Positions 28,572 through 37,522 of a stretch of DNA of 64,000 bases are shown in pieces (positions within the stretch are counted from its first letter, which is position 1; each line of letters opens with the position of its first letter). Location of the stretch: the NCBI GenBank assembly GCA_903960515.1, contig CAJCBL010000302.1, positions 28,820 to 92,819 of the forward strand. The letters are read 5' to 3'. Below the pieces are notes generated by a model, which saw only the letters and a program-made list of their open reading frames with translations, was not told the DNA's origin and did no database searches. The position numbers and the translations under genes were made by a program. The stretch comes from an uncultured Verrucomicrobiota bacterium (GTDB taxonomy: Bacteria > Verrucomicrobiota > Verrucomicrobiia > Opitutales > Opitutaceae).

Positions 28572-28968
28572 GCCAGGAGCTGAAAACAGACTGTGTTCGG
28601 AGGAGTTGATCTGCGCTCCTCAGATCTAGAAGGCGGAATATCCCCGGGTGGCGAGGGTGTTTTCGCATTTTGGCGATTCACCTGGCGATTTGGCCGAATT
28701 GCGGCCTCCGAAGTGGCGCAACAGTGGGGCCTCAATGCCCTGCGCGATGCGCACACCAGGCTGCCCGCCCCTCCCCCTCGGGGTATTCACCCCAGCCGAC
28801 TTCTCGTACCCAACCCCAGTAGACAGGATTTGATCCCCCGATCACCCGCTTGCACTCAAGCGCCGCCTCCTCCCGCCCGAAGGGTCGCTGCGCGCCCGCC
28901 GGTCCCCCCCGGTTCAAACCCGCGCAATTCCGCCCCTTCCCTAGCCAACCGCGTCGCCCCGACCCGCC
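28572..28968. other. Divergent intergenic region, no gene seen
   Basis: This 397-bp gap separates the XRE gene (minus) from the PilU-like gene (plus). Both promoters should lie here, but no convincing -35/-10 pair or operator stood out. No RNA gene was recognised. Confidence 0.4.
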
Positions 28969-30165
28969 GTGTCCCACGATTTCGCCGCCCTCGCAGCCAA
29001 CCCTCTCTTCGTCGATCCCCAACTCGACGATACCAAGGTCCGCTCCGCCATGCCCCGCCTGCTCGCCGACTGTCAGGCCGCCGGCGTGAGCGACCTCCAC
29101 CTCAGCGCCCAGGCGCGACCCTTCGTGCGCCGTCATGGCCTGATCCACTACCTTACGGAGACTCCGCTGCCCTCCGATGTCGCCGAGGCCGCCAACCTCA
29201 CCCTGCTCGACGAGAAGCAGTTCGGCGCGCTCCAGAAGACCTCGGACCTCGAACTCGCCCTCGCGTTGGGCCCCGACCAGCGCTTCCGCGCCTGCATCAC
29301 CCTGCACAAATGGGGCGTATCCGGCGCCTACCGCATCGTGCCCCCCCGCGCCCTGCCCATGGCCGAACTCGGCTATCCCGACATCGCCGTGCTCCAGCGC
29401 CTGCTCGCCTACCACAACGGCCTCATTCTCATCACCGGGCCGGTCAACTCCGGCAAGACCGCCACCCTCACCGCCATGGTCGAGGAGGTGAACCGCTCCC
29501 GCAACGACCACATCATCACCGTAGAGGACCCGATCGAATACGTGGTAGCCTCAAAGAGCTGCAACGTCACCCAACGGCAGGTGGGCGACCACACCAAGAC
29601 CTTTGCCACCGCCCTGCGCGCCGCGCTGCGCCAGGACCCCGATGTGATGGCCATCGGCGAGCTCCGCGATCTGGAGACAATCAACATCGCCATCACCGCC
29701 GCCGAAACCGGACACCTCGTGCTGGGCACCATGCACACGGCCGACGTCACCTCCACGCTCAGCCGCCTGCTCGACGTCTTCCCTCCCTCACAACAGGCGC
29801 AGATCCGCGCGATGGTCTCGGAGTCGCTGCGGGGCATCGTCTGCCAGCGCCTCCTGCCCGCCATCGACGGCGGTACGGCCCTGGCCTGCGAGATCCTCGT
29901 GGGCAACCTGGCCGTTGGAAATCTCATCCGGGAGAACAAGCTGCAGAACCTCGCCAGCGTGCTCGAAACCGGGATGCGCGACGGGATGCTCTCGATGGAC
30001 TCCTCCGTGCTGGAGCTTTTCAAGGCCGGCCGCATCTCCGAGGAGGTCGCGCTGGCCAATATCGGCAACCGCGCCCTGCGCACCCTGCTGCAAAACACCA
30101 CTCACCCGCCCACCGAAGCCGCCGTCACCGCGCAAACCGCCCGCAAGCGTTTCGGGCTCTTCTAA
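28969..30165 (+). CDS. PilT/PilU-type ATPase (type IV pilus retraction family)
   Basis: The start is GTG 28969 (MSHDFAALAANPLFVDPQLD). A PilT-family N-domain (GVSDLHLSAQARPFVRRHGL) is followed by a RecA-like ATPase with a Walker A variant GPVNSGKT, Asp box VEDPIEYVV, Walker B DPDVMAIGELRD and His box TGHLVLGTMHTADVTSTLSR. It has 398 residues. The variant P-loop (GPTGSGKS is usual) and the longer N-terminus suggest the PilU-like member of a pair with the next gene. It would act as a hexamer on the cytoplasmic side of the pilus motor. Confidence 0.85.
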   Translation: MSHDFAALAANPLFVDPQLDDTKVRSAMPRLLADCQAAGVSDLHLSAQARPFVRRHGLIHYLTETPLPSDVAEAANLTLLDEKQFGALQKTSDLELALALGPDQRFRACITLHKWGVSGAYRIVPPRALPMAELGYPDIAVLQRLLAYHNGLILITGPVNSGKTATLTAMVEEVNRSRNDHIITVEDPIEYVVASKSCNVTQRQVGDHTKTFATALRAALRQDPDVMAIGELRDLETINIAITAAETGHLVLGTMHTADVTSTLSRLLDVFPPSQQAQIRAMVSESLRGIVCQRLLPAIDGGTALACEILVGNLAVGNLIRENKLQNLASVLETGMRDGMLSMDSSVLELFKAGRISEEVALANIGNRALRTLLQNTTHPPTEAAVTAQTARKRFGLF

Positions 30166-30354
30166 ACCGTAACCAATCTATGGCAGCAGCGTGCTTGCAC
30201 GCGATGCCCGGCGTCGGCCCAGTGCCAGCACGCGCCCAGCCCCCGAGTCGCTCGCCCCTAGCCCCGCCTTCCGGTCTCCGCATTCCGAATTCCGCCTTCC
30301 GCACTCCGGTCTCCGCCCTTCCGCACTCCGCCTTCCGAATTCCGCATTTCCCCG
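30166..30354. repeat. Half REP plus polypyrimidine tract before pilT
   Basis: A single REP half with core GCGTGCTTGCACGCGAT lies at about 30189-30205. It is followed by a C/T-rich run of units such as CTTCCG and CATTCCGAATTCCGCC (30255-30352) that ends right before the pilT ATG. No gene is present. Confidence 0.65.
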
Positions 30355-31446
30355 ATGCCCGCCCTCGACAAACTCCTCGCCGAACTGCTCCGCCTTGGCG
30401 GCTCCGACCTCCATCTCACCGTGGGCCTGCCTCCCCGCGGCCGAGTGTCGGGCGACCTGCAACCACTCGCTCCCGACGTGCTCACTGCCGAAACCCTTGA
30501 GCCCCTCCTTCAGGAGATCTGCCCCGAGCCCCGCTGGGCGCACTTCCGGGAACACTGCGACCTCGACTTCGCCTACGAGGTCCCCGGCCTTGCCCGCTTC
30601 CGCTGCAACTACCTTCACAACCATTGGGGCATGGCCGCCGTGCTGCGGCAGATCCCCTCCCGTATCCTGTCCTTCGAGCAACTCGCGCTCCCGGAGGCCT
30701 TGAAGAAGCTCTGCAACCTGCGCTCGGGTCTTGTCCTGGTCACCGGCCCCACCGGCTCCGGCAAGAGCACCACCCTGGCGGCGATGATCGACCACATCAA
30801 CGCCACCCAGACCCGCCACATCATCACCCTCGAGGACCCCGTGGAGTTCGTCCACCCCTGCCGGCGCTCCGTGATCGTGCACCGCGAGGTGGGCGACCAC
30901 ACCCAGTCCTTCGCCGCCGGGCTGCGCAGCGCGATGCGCTCCGACCCCGACCTCATCCTGCTCGGCGAGATGCGCGAACTGGAGACCATCAAGCTCGCCC
31001 TCAACGCCGCCTCCATGGGCATCCTCGTTTTCGGTACCCTCCACACCAACTCAGCCCCGAAGACAGTCGACCGCATCATCAACGCCTTCCCCTCCGAGGA
31101 ACAAAACCAGGTGCGTGTGCTCCTGGCCGGTTGCCTGGCCGGCATCGTCTCCCAACTCCTCTGCAAGAAGCAGGGCGGCGGCCGGGTGGCCGTGCACGAA
31201 ATCCTGCTCCAACACGAAGCCCTGCCCAACGTCATCCGCAGCGGTCGCATCTCCGACATCCGCTCGATCATCGAATCGGGCGCCGCCGATGGTATGTGCG
31301 GAATGGACAGCATGCTCATGCACCACTTGGACGCCGGCACGATCAACGCCCACGAGGCCTACATGAAGGCTCTCGACAAGAAACTTTTCGACTCCCGCCT
31401 GGCAGCCCCCCCAACGCCCGTCCTCGCCGAAGCAGCCGCCTCATAG
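30355..31446 (+). CDS. pilT: Type IV pilus twitching motility ATPase PilT
   Basis: LLAELLRLGGSDLHLTVGLP opens the PilT N-domain. The ATPase core has GPTGSGKSTTLAAMIDHIN (Walker A), LEDPVEFVH, DPDLILLGEMRELETIK (Walker B) and LVFGTLHTNSAPKTVDRIIN (His box). It has 363 residues, normal for PilT. The protein powers pilus retraction. No pilin or assembly genes are nearby, so the rest of the machine is encoded elsewhere. The tandem PilU-like/PilT arrangement is known in other phyla. Confidence 0.88.
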   Translation: MPALDKLLAELLRLGGSDLHLTVGLPPRGRVSGDLQPLAPDVLTAETLEPLLQEICPEPRWAHFREHCDLDFAYEVPGLARFRCNYLHNHWGMAAVLRQIPSRILSFEQLALPEALKKLCNLRSGLVLVTGPTGSGKSTTLAAMIDHINATQTRHIITLEDPVEFVHPCRRSVIVHREVGDHTQSFAAGLRSAMRSDPDLILLGEMRELETIKLALNAASMGILVFGTLHTNSAPKTVDRIINAFPSEEQNQVRVLLAGCLAGIVSQLLCKKQGGGRVAVHEILLQHEALPNVIRSGRISDIRSIIESGAADGMCGMDSMLMHHLDAGTINAHEAYMKALDKKLFDSRLAAPPTPVLAEAAAS

Positions 31447-31869
31447 GCGGCCGGCGGGGACGGGCCCTTCGATGCCCCTCCGCTGGGGGCGTTCGCTGGG
31501 CTGTAACCATCCACTTGCCACGGCTCTACTCGCTTGCGTTGGAAAGTGGCTTCGGTGTCCGGTCGTAGGAGCGCGCCTGCACGCGATCCGGGCTCTGAAT
31601 CGCGTGCACGCACGCTCCACTGAATGGTTACACCCAAGCCGTTACCAACCCGGCCCCCGGTGGGCCCGGAGCCTGTGGCCGTACCACCGAGCAACGCCGG
31701 CTGGGAACCGGCGCTCCGCCTTCCGCCCTCCGGTTTCCCGTCTCCGCCTTCCGCCTTCAGCCTTCAAGTTTCAGCCTACCGCCCTTCCTCGCCGCCGCGG
31801 CCCCCCCCGCCCCAATTCTGCTGGTCACCCCGCCACCCTGAGGGCTTCATCAGCGTACTCCATTCCCCG
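31447..31869. repeat. Intergenic region with REPIN and polypyrimidine tract
   Basis: A degenerate REPIN (two inverted REPs) lies at 31565-31619, followed by GAATGGTTACACC, a flank that recurs beside other copies. A C/T-rich run (CTTCCGCC, CCTTCAGCC units) fills about 31715-31795 just upstream of the protease gene. No gene is seen. Confidence 0.7.
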
Positions 31870-33468
31870 ATGACTCTTCCTGCCTGCACCTCTGTTCGCC
31901 TCGCACTGCTTGGGCTCGCCGCCGCGCTGTCCTTGACTCCCTGCCACGCCGGCACCGAAGACACCCCTTTGGCGGTGGCCACACCAGCCCTTCCCTCCCT
32001 GCCCACTACGCCGCTGCCTGTCGCCGAGGCTCCTGGTCGGGTCGAAAACTCCGTGGTGAAGATCTTCTCCACCATGCGCTATCCGGATGCATTCCGACCG
32101 TGGACGAAACAAGCGCCCACCGAGGCCACCGGCAGTGGTGTGGTGATCGAGGGCAACCGCATCCTCACCAACGCCCACGTCGTGCGCTACGCCAGCCAGG
32201 TGCAGGTGCAGGCCAACCAGTCCGGCGAAAAGATTTCCGCCACCGTAGAGTACATCGCCTACGGCATCGACCTGGCCGTGCTCAAGCTCGACGACGAGAC
32301 GCTCTTCGCCACCCGCCCGCCCCTGCCCCGCGCCAACACCCTGCCCGACGTGAAGGACATCGTAATGGCCTATGGTTACCCGACAGGCGGTACCGAGCTC
32401 TCAATCACCAAGGGCATCGTCTCCCGCATCGAGTTCACCGGCTACAACGGCCCCACCTCCGGCCTGCGCATCCAGATCGACGCCGCAATCAATCCCGGCA
32501 ACTCAGGAGGCCCCGCCGTGGTCGGCGACAAGATGATCGGCCTCGCTTTCAGCGGCCTAGGCGGCGCCGACAACATCGGCTACATCATCCCCAGCGAGGA
32601 GATCGAGCTGTTCCTGGCCGATGTCGCCGACGGCACCTACGACGGCAAACCGGGACTCTTCGACGATCTCCAGACTTTGGAGAACCCGGCGCTGCGGGCC
32701 TTCCTCAAGCTCAGCCCCACGGCCAAGGGCATGGTGGTGCATAGCCCCTCCAGCGACTCCGCCAGCTACCCGCTGCGCGAATGGGACCTGATCACCCACA
32801 TCGGCACCACCCCCATCGACGAGGACGGCATGATCCGTATCGGCCCCAACTTGCGGGTACGCTTCGCCTATCTCGTCCAGAAGGCCGCGCGCAACGGCAC
32901 GGTGCCTCTCACAGTGGTTCGCGCAGGCAAGGAGCTCGCGATCGAGTTGCCCGTGGTTACAGAGCGGGTGCAGTTGCTCCCGGAGTTGCGCGGCGACTAC
33001 CCGCCGTACTTCATCTTTGGGCCCATGGTTTTTTCGCGGGCCACCTCGTCGTTCGTCTCCGGCGTCGCCGGCAACAAGGTGCAAATCCCGTTCCTGTACT
33101 GCTACGGTGCCAGCCCGCTGATGCTGCGCCTGGGCGACCAGCCCGCCTTCCCCGGCGAGGAGCTCGTCGTGGTGTGCTCCCCATTTTTCCCCCACAAGCT
33201 GTCCAAGGGCTACTCCAACCCGGTTACCTCCGTGGTGAAATCGGTCAATGGCATCGCCATCAAGAACCTCGCCCACCTTGTCGAGGTGCTGCGCGACAAC
33301 CGCGACGAGTTCATCGTGATCGAATCCGACCAGCGCGGCGGCGAAGGCCTCGTATTCAAGCGCAAGGAAATGCTCTCAGCCACCGACGAGATTCTCTCCG
33401 ACAACGGCGTGCGCGCCCAGGGTTCCGCCTCCATGCTGACAATCTGGAACGCCAAGCCGGCCCAGTAG
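31870..33468 (+). CDS. Secreted trypsin-like serine protease with PDZ-like region
   Basis: The start is ATG 31870 (MTLPACTSVRLALLGLAAAL), a signal peptide ending near CHAGTED; the track ORF is 82 residues too long. The protease domain carries His in ILTNAHVVRY, Asp in YGIDLAVLKL and Ser in NPGNSGGPAV, the HtrA/DegP-type triad. A PDZ-like segment follows (LSPTAKGMVVHSPSSDSASY, LITHIGTTPIDEDGMI). The C-terminal 170 residues resemble a second PDZ-like region. It has 532 residues. The closest general match is plant and bacterial Deg-like proteases; a periplasmic quality-control role is inferred. Confidence 0.85.
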   Translation: MTLPACTSVRLALLGLAAALSLTPCHAGTEDTPLAVATPALPSLPTTPLPVAEAPGRVENSVVKIFSTMRYPDAFRPWTKQAPTEATGSGVVIEGNRILTNAHVVRYASQVQVQANQSGEKISATVEYIAYGIDLAVLKLDDETLFATRPPLPRANTLPDVKDIVMAYGYPTGGTELSITKGIVSRIEFTGYNGPTSGLRIQIDAAINPGNSGGPAVVGDKMIGLAFSGLGGADNIGYIIPSEEIELFLADVADGTYDGKPGLFDDLQTLENPALRAFLKLSPTAKGMVVHSPSSDSASYPLREWDLITHIGTTPIDEDGMIRIGPNLRVRFAYLVQKAARNGTVPLTVVRAGKELAIELPVVTERVQLLPELRGDYPPYFIFGPMVFSRATSSFVSGVAGNKVQIPFLYCYGASPLMLRLGDQPAFPGEELVVVCSPFFPHKLSKGYSNPVTSVVKSVNGIAIKNLAHLVEVLRDNRDEFIVIESDQRGGEGLVFKRKEMLSATDEILSDNGVRAQGSASMLTIWNAKPAQ

Positions 33469-33772
33469 TCACCGGACCAATTCGGTGCCGCTAATGCCCC
33501 AGGCAGGACTGTCCGTAGTAGGAGCGTGCCTGCACGCGATAAGGCGCCATTCGCTTCCGCGATGAGCTGAATGCCGGATCCGTGTAGGAGCGTGCTTGCA
33601 CGCGATCTGCGCTCTGGATCGCGTGCCAGCACGCTCCTACGACAGAATGGTTACAGCCACGGCCTCGTCCCGCAGGCGCAGCCAAAGAGTGGAACAAGTG
33701 GAATAGCGTCCCCCAAACGCCGAACAACCGCCCATGGGATGCTCGACGCCTGGGGCCCGACCGACGGCAAAC
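33469..33772. repeat. REP and REPIN between protease and lipoprotein genes
   Basis: A single REP (33518-33540) is followed by a complete 57-bp REPIN (33584-33640). The REPIN has GTAGGAGCGTGCTTGCACGC on one side and its mirror on the other, separated by CTGCGCTCTGG. GAATGGTTACAGCC follows. The element sits between convergent genes. No coding sequence is supported. Confidence 0.85.
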
Positions 33773-34438
33773 TCAACGGGCCAGCGCCGCGCCCAGTTCC
33801 CGTCCGAGCTCGGCAACGGCCTCGCCCAGCTTGGCGGTGAGCGCGGCATAGTCGCCCGCGGCCCAGTCGGCCGGGGCGCTCTCGAAGGTGCCCGATGCCA
33901 GCACTGCGCCACTGTCGGCGGGGGAACGAATCTCCCACGTAGCCGCGAAGCGGGTCCGCTGGCCGCCCCCCCCAGTAAGGCCCTCGCAGGCCTGCACTGA
34001 TACCGAAATCTCGCGCTCCGGCGTAGCTGCCTGCGGGGCCGGATAGGAGACGACCGAGCGCACCGCCGGCTGGGCCTGCAAGGTTTCCTTGAGCACGCGG
34101 GCGATCCCCAGATCCAAAGGCTCGGCCCAGCGGGCGGCCGGCGCCTGGCGCAGCTCCGTGCCGCCGGGACGCAGCACCAGCGCCACCGACCTCAAATAGG
34201 CGGGCAGTTCAACACGACTCAACCCCACGGTGACAGCTTTCGAGGAGGCCCTCTCCGCCGCTGTGCCCGCGGCGGGCGTCGCCGCCACCGATGAGGGCAC
34301 CGACAACAGGTAGTAGCGGGTCGGATCCGGCTTGGCGGACGGGAACGAGCAACCGGCGAGCACGACCAGCGCGACCGGGGCAACCAAGCGGGCAAAAATG
34401 GAGAACGGGCAGGATTTCATGGGGACACCGGGATTCAC
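33773..34438 (-). CDS. PqiC/ABC-transport auxiliary lipoprotein
   Basis: A lipoprotein signal peptide ends in LVVLAGC, with the lipobox cysteine at about residue 30. The rest fits the ABC_trans_aux/PqiC family, which bridges MCE transporters to the outer membrane. The GTG start gives a 4-base GTGA overlap with the MCE gene; ATG 34420 is the alternative. It has 221 residues. It is last in the four-gene lipid-transport operon. Confidence 0.78.
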   Translation of the reverse strand: MNPGVPMKSCPFSIFARLVAPVALVVLAGCSFPSAKPDPTRYYLLSVPSSVAATPAAGTAAERASSKAVTVGLSRVELPAYLRSVALVLRPGGTELRQAPAARWAEPLDLGIARVLKETLQAQPAVRSVVSYPAPQAATPEREISVSVQACEGLTGGGGQRTRFAATWEIRSPADSGAVLASGTFESAPADWAAGDYAALTAKLGEAVAELGRELGAALAR

Positions 34439-35460
34439 TTACGCCTCTCGGCAGCTTCCGGGCCGGCCGAGGGCCGGCCGAGCAGCAGGGCGTTGGGATT
34501 GCGTTCGAGGAAGTCGACCAGCCGCTGCATCGCCTCGGCGGCGTGGCCCACCCGTTCAAAGGTGCGCAGCGCCTCCTCGCCAAGCCCGGTCTGTGGACCG
34601 GTAAAACGGCGCACCGAGGCTGCGGCGGCGTTGAGCTGCTCCATCGCGCCTCGGGCCTCGGCAAGGGTGCGGTGCAACTCGTCGCCGGCAGGCACCACCA
34701 CTCCGTCGATATGACCGATCGTGGTCTGCAACTGGGCGAGCGTGCGGTTCACGTTGCCAAAGGCCGCGACCAGTTGCGGGTCGGAGGCGAGCACACGCAC
34801 CGCCGCGGCTGCCGCCTTCACCTCGTCTACGGCGGGCTGCACCTGGAGCGCGTCGATCTTGGTGCGCGCGCCCACCAGCAACGCCTTGAGATCGGTCGAG
34901 ATCCCCGAGTAGTCGACCTGCCGCAGCTTTGCCAACAAATCGGTGATGCTCGCGGTGAACTCCGCGATCGCCGAGGGGACCGAGGGCACCACCGGGCAGT
35001 CCACCTGAGGCAGGTCGGAGCGCAACGGATACTCCTGCTCCTCATGGAAGCTCAGCTCCACGTAGAGCAGCCCGGTGGCCAAACCCATCACCGCCAACTC
35101 GGCTCGCATGCCGTCCTTGACCAACTGCGCGACCTGTCCTTGGGCGGCGAAGTCGATGCGCCGGCCGTCTGGTCCCACCAGCACATTCTTGGAAATCTCG
35201 CAGATGACCTCGACCTGGGACACGTGCTTGGCGGAGTCGAACCGCACGTTGACGTCGGCCACCCGGCCCACGCGCACGCCGCGCACCTTCACAGGAGCGC
35301 CGGGGTCGAGCCCGTGCACGGACTCGTCGAAGAACACGGCGAAGCGCTGGGGCTTGGTGAAGAGCGAGGAGCCGCCGAAGGCGAGCACGGCAACCAGCAT
35401 CAGCGCGAGGCCACCGATCACAAATACGCCGATGAGCGTGGGACTAATCTTTGTTTTCAC
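34435..35460 (-). CDS. mlaD: MlaD-type MCE-domain protein
   Basis: A single N-terminal membrane helix (LIGVFVIGGLALMLVAVLAF) is followed by the MCE domain (RFAVFFDESVHGLDPGAPVK then VRGVRVGRVADVNV). A helical C-terminal part of about 180 residues follows, longer than in E. coli MlaD and more like PqiB/LetB-linked or Mycobacterium-type single-MCE proteins. It has 341 residues. It would form the hexameric lipid-binding ring on the periplasmic side. It starts with GTG inside the ATPase stop (GTGA). Confidence 0.85.
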   Translation of the reverse strand: MKTKISPTLIGVFVIGGLALMLVAVLAFGGSSLFTKPQRFAVFFDESVHGLDPGAPVKVRGVRVGRVADVNVRFDSAKHVSQVEVICEISKNVLVGPDGRRIDFAAQGQVAQLVKDGMRAELAVMGLATGLLYVELSFHEEQEYPLRSDLPQVDCPVVPSVPSAIAEFTASITDLLAKLRQVDYSGISTDLKALLVGARTKIDALQVQPAVDEVKAAAAAVRVLASDPQLVAAFGNVNRTLAQLQTTIGHIDGVVVPAGDELHRTLAEARGAMEQLNAAAASVRRFTGPQTGLGEEALRTFERVGHAAEAMQRLVDFLERNPNALLLGRPSAGPEAAERRK

Positions 35461-36248
35461 GGGGAACTTGGGGCGGCGAGCACATCTTCGGGTGCCAGGA
35501 ACTCGCGTACGCGTGGGTCGGCCGACTCGGCCAGCAACCGGCGGGGCGGGCCCTCGGCAAGAATGCCCTGCACGTCACGGTGCAGGAGGATCGCACGGTC
35601 GGCAATGCCGAGGATGCTCGGCAGTTCGTGCGAGACGATGACCATGGTCGTATGCAGATTGTCGCGGATCTCGAGGATGGTCCGGTCGAGCGAACGCGCG
35701 GTGATCGGGTCGAGGCCGGCGGCCGGTTCGTCGAAGAAGAGGATCTGCGGGTCCAGCGCCAGTGCCCGTGCGATGGCGGCGCGCTTGCGCATGCCTCCAC
35801 TCACCTCGGACGGATACTGGTCCTCGCAACCACCCAGGCCCACCTGTGCCAGCTTCCAGCGCACGATCTCGCCGCGCTCCACGGCGGTGAGCTTGGTGTG
35901 CTCCTGCAGCGGCAGGGCCACATTCTCGGCCAGCGTCATCGAACTCCAGAGCGCTCCGTATTGGTAGGATACACCGAAAGCCTTCTGCATCTCGCGCCGC
36001 GCCGCCGGGTCCGCACTGGTGAAGTCGCGCCCGAAATAGGCCACGCGCCCGGCAGCCACCGGCAGCAGGCCGATGAGGTGCTTGAGCAGCGTGCTCTTGC
36101 CGCAGCCGCTGCCTCCGATGACAAAGAACAGCTCCCCCGGCGCCACCGAGAAAGTGACATCGTGCAGGATGGTGCGCTCACCCTGGCGACACTCCAGTCC
36201 CTGCACCTCGATCGCGTTGGCGGTAGTTGAATTCATCGGGCGCGTCAC
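35457..36248 (-). CDS. mlaF: MlaF-type ABC transporter ATP-binding protein
   Basis: Walker A is GGSGCGKSTLLKHLIG, the signature is SGGMRKRAAIARALALD, Walker B is ILFFDEPAAGLDP and the switch His is in VSHELPS. SGGMRKR is typical of MlaF/Mkl lipid importers. It has 263 residues. GTG 36248 overlaps the permease stop (GTGA); ATG 36236 is an alternative start. Cytoplasmic, energising the permease. Confidence 0.9.
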   Translation of the reverse strand: MTRPMNSTTANAIEVQGLECRQGERTILHDVTFSVAPGELFFVIGGSGCGKSTLLKHLIGLLPVAAGRVAYFGRDFTSADPAARREMQKAFGVSYQYGALWSSMTLAENVALPLQEHTKLTAVERGEIVRWKLAQVGLGGCEDQYPSEVSGGMRKRAAIARALALDPQILFFDEPAAGLDPITARSLDRTILEIRDNLHTTMVIVSHELPSILGIADRAILLHRDVQGILAEGPPRRLLAESADPRVREFLAPEDVLAAPSSP

Positions 36249-37360
36249 AGTCCGAGGATGTTGAAGACCACCGCGAACACCGCGTCGGACACGATGACAC
36301 AGAGGATGCTGGTGACGACCGCGGAGGTCGCCGCCTTGCCCACCCCCGCCGCGCTGCGGTCGGCCTGCAACCCGCGCAGGCAGCCCGCGAAGCCGATCAG
36401 CGCACCGAATACCACGCTCTTGAACAAACCGGTGCCCAGATCGGAGAGGTCGAGCACTCCCTTGGTCTCGATCCAGTAGGTGACCGGGGGCAGGTCGAGC
36501 AGGCCCCAGGCCACGAGCAGTCCTCCAAGCACGCCCAGCGCATTGGCGTAGAGCGCCAGCAGGGGCATCATCAGTTGCAGGGCGAGCAACCGCGGCAGCA
36601 CCAGGAAACGCACCGGGCTCAGGCCCAGCGTCTCCAGTGCGTCGATCTCCTCGTTGGCCTTCATGTTGCCGAGCTCGGCGGCGAAGGCCGCCCCGGTGCG
36701 CCCGGCCACCACCACCGCGGCCATCATCGGTCCCATCTCTCGCACCACACCAAGCCCCACAAGGTCGGCCACATAGATGTCGGCCCCGAACTGCCGCAGC
36801 AGCACGGCCGACTGGTACGCCATGATCACTCCCACCAGAAAGCTGATCAGCCCGATGATGGGCAGTCCCTGGGCACCGCAGAGCTGCATCTGCTCAAGGC
36901 AGTCGCCCCAGCGGAAGTGCACCGGGTTCCGCAGGAACTGGGCGCAGGCGATCGCGCAATTGCCCACGAAGCGCGCGTAGTCCACCAGATCGGCACCGAC
37001 CTTTCGCGTGGCCAGCCCCAGGTAGGCCACCCAAGGCCACGCGTAGCCGCCGGCTGCGGCGGGGCCGGTAGGCACCAGCACCAGTGCCGGCGGTATCCCC
37101 GCGGGCAGGCCATGGACTGCCAACGTCCAGCCACGTTTCCCGCACAGCCGCCGCACCTCGCCCAAAAAGAGCACCAGCGAGCTGTCCCAGCGCTCCAGCG
37201 GCGTCACCACGATTTCAACCTGCCGGAAGGCCGCAGCCTTCGCCGGAGTCCAGCGCGGACGAGAGGCGGAGCTGTCCCAGCGGCCGCCGACGGTGAGGCG
37301 GCAGAGCTCCGGGGTCTCCTCGACCGACACGGTGGCGGCGGTGGCTGGCTGGGTTGACAT
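36245..37360 (-). CDS. mlaE: MlaE-type permease with N-terminal STAS-like domain
   Basis: The start is taken at ATG 37360 (MSTQPATAATVSVEETPELC); the track ORF is too long and ATG 37372 is possible. Residues about 10-100 resemble a STAS domain (LTVGGRWDSS, IVVTPLERWDSSLVLFLGEV), taking the place of a separate MlaB. The MlaE permease domain follows (GLISFLVGVIMAYQSAVLLR, REMGPMMAAVVVAGRTGAAF, EIDALETLGLSP). It has 371 residues and five to six membrane helices. It is first in the operon and divergent from the HAD gene. Confidence 0.88.
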   Translation of the reverse strand: MSTQPATAATVSVEETPELCRLTVGGRWDSSASRPRWTPAKAAAFRQVEIVVTPLERWDSSLVLFLGEVRRLCGKRGWTLAVHGLPAGIPPALVLVPTGPAAAGGYAWPWVAYLGLATRKVGADLVDYARFVGNCAIACAQFLRNPVHFRWGDCLEQMQLCGAQGLPIIGLISFLVGVIMAYQSAVLLRQFGADIYVADLVGLGVVREMGPMMAAVVVAGRTGAAFAAELGNMKANEEIDALETLGLSPVRFLVLPRLLALQLMMPLLALYANALGVLGGLLVAWGLLDLPPVTYWIETKGVLDLSDLGTGLFKSVVFGALIGFAGCLRGLQADRSAAGVGKAATSAVVTSILCVIVSDAVFAVVFNILGL

Positions 37361-37522
37361 GGCGCGCAGCATCCAAAGTGCCGCCCACCCCGAGCCGTTG
37401 CGATGATAATTTGGGGGCAGCAGCGCAGGGTTGGAGAAAGGGCGCCAGCCCCGCTGTGCCGGCGCAGGTCCGCATGCTTGGCGGTTGCCCTCGCTCCCCC
37501 TCCCCGGGAGAAAGGCCGGCGC

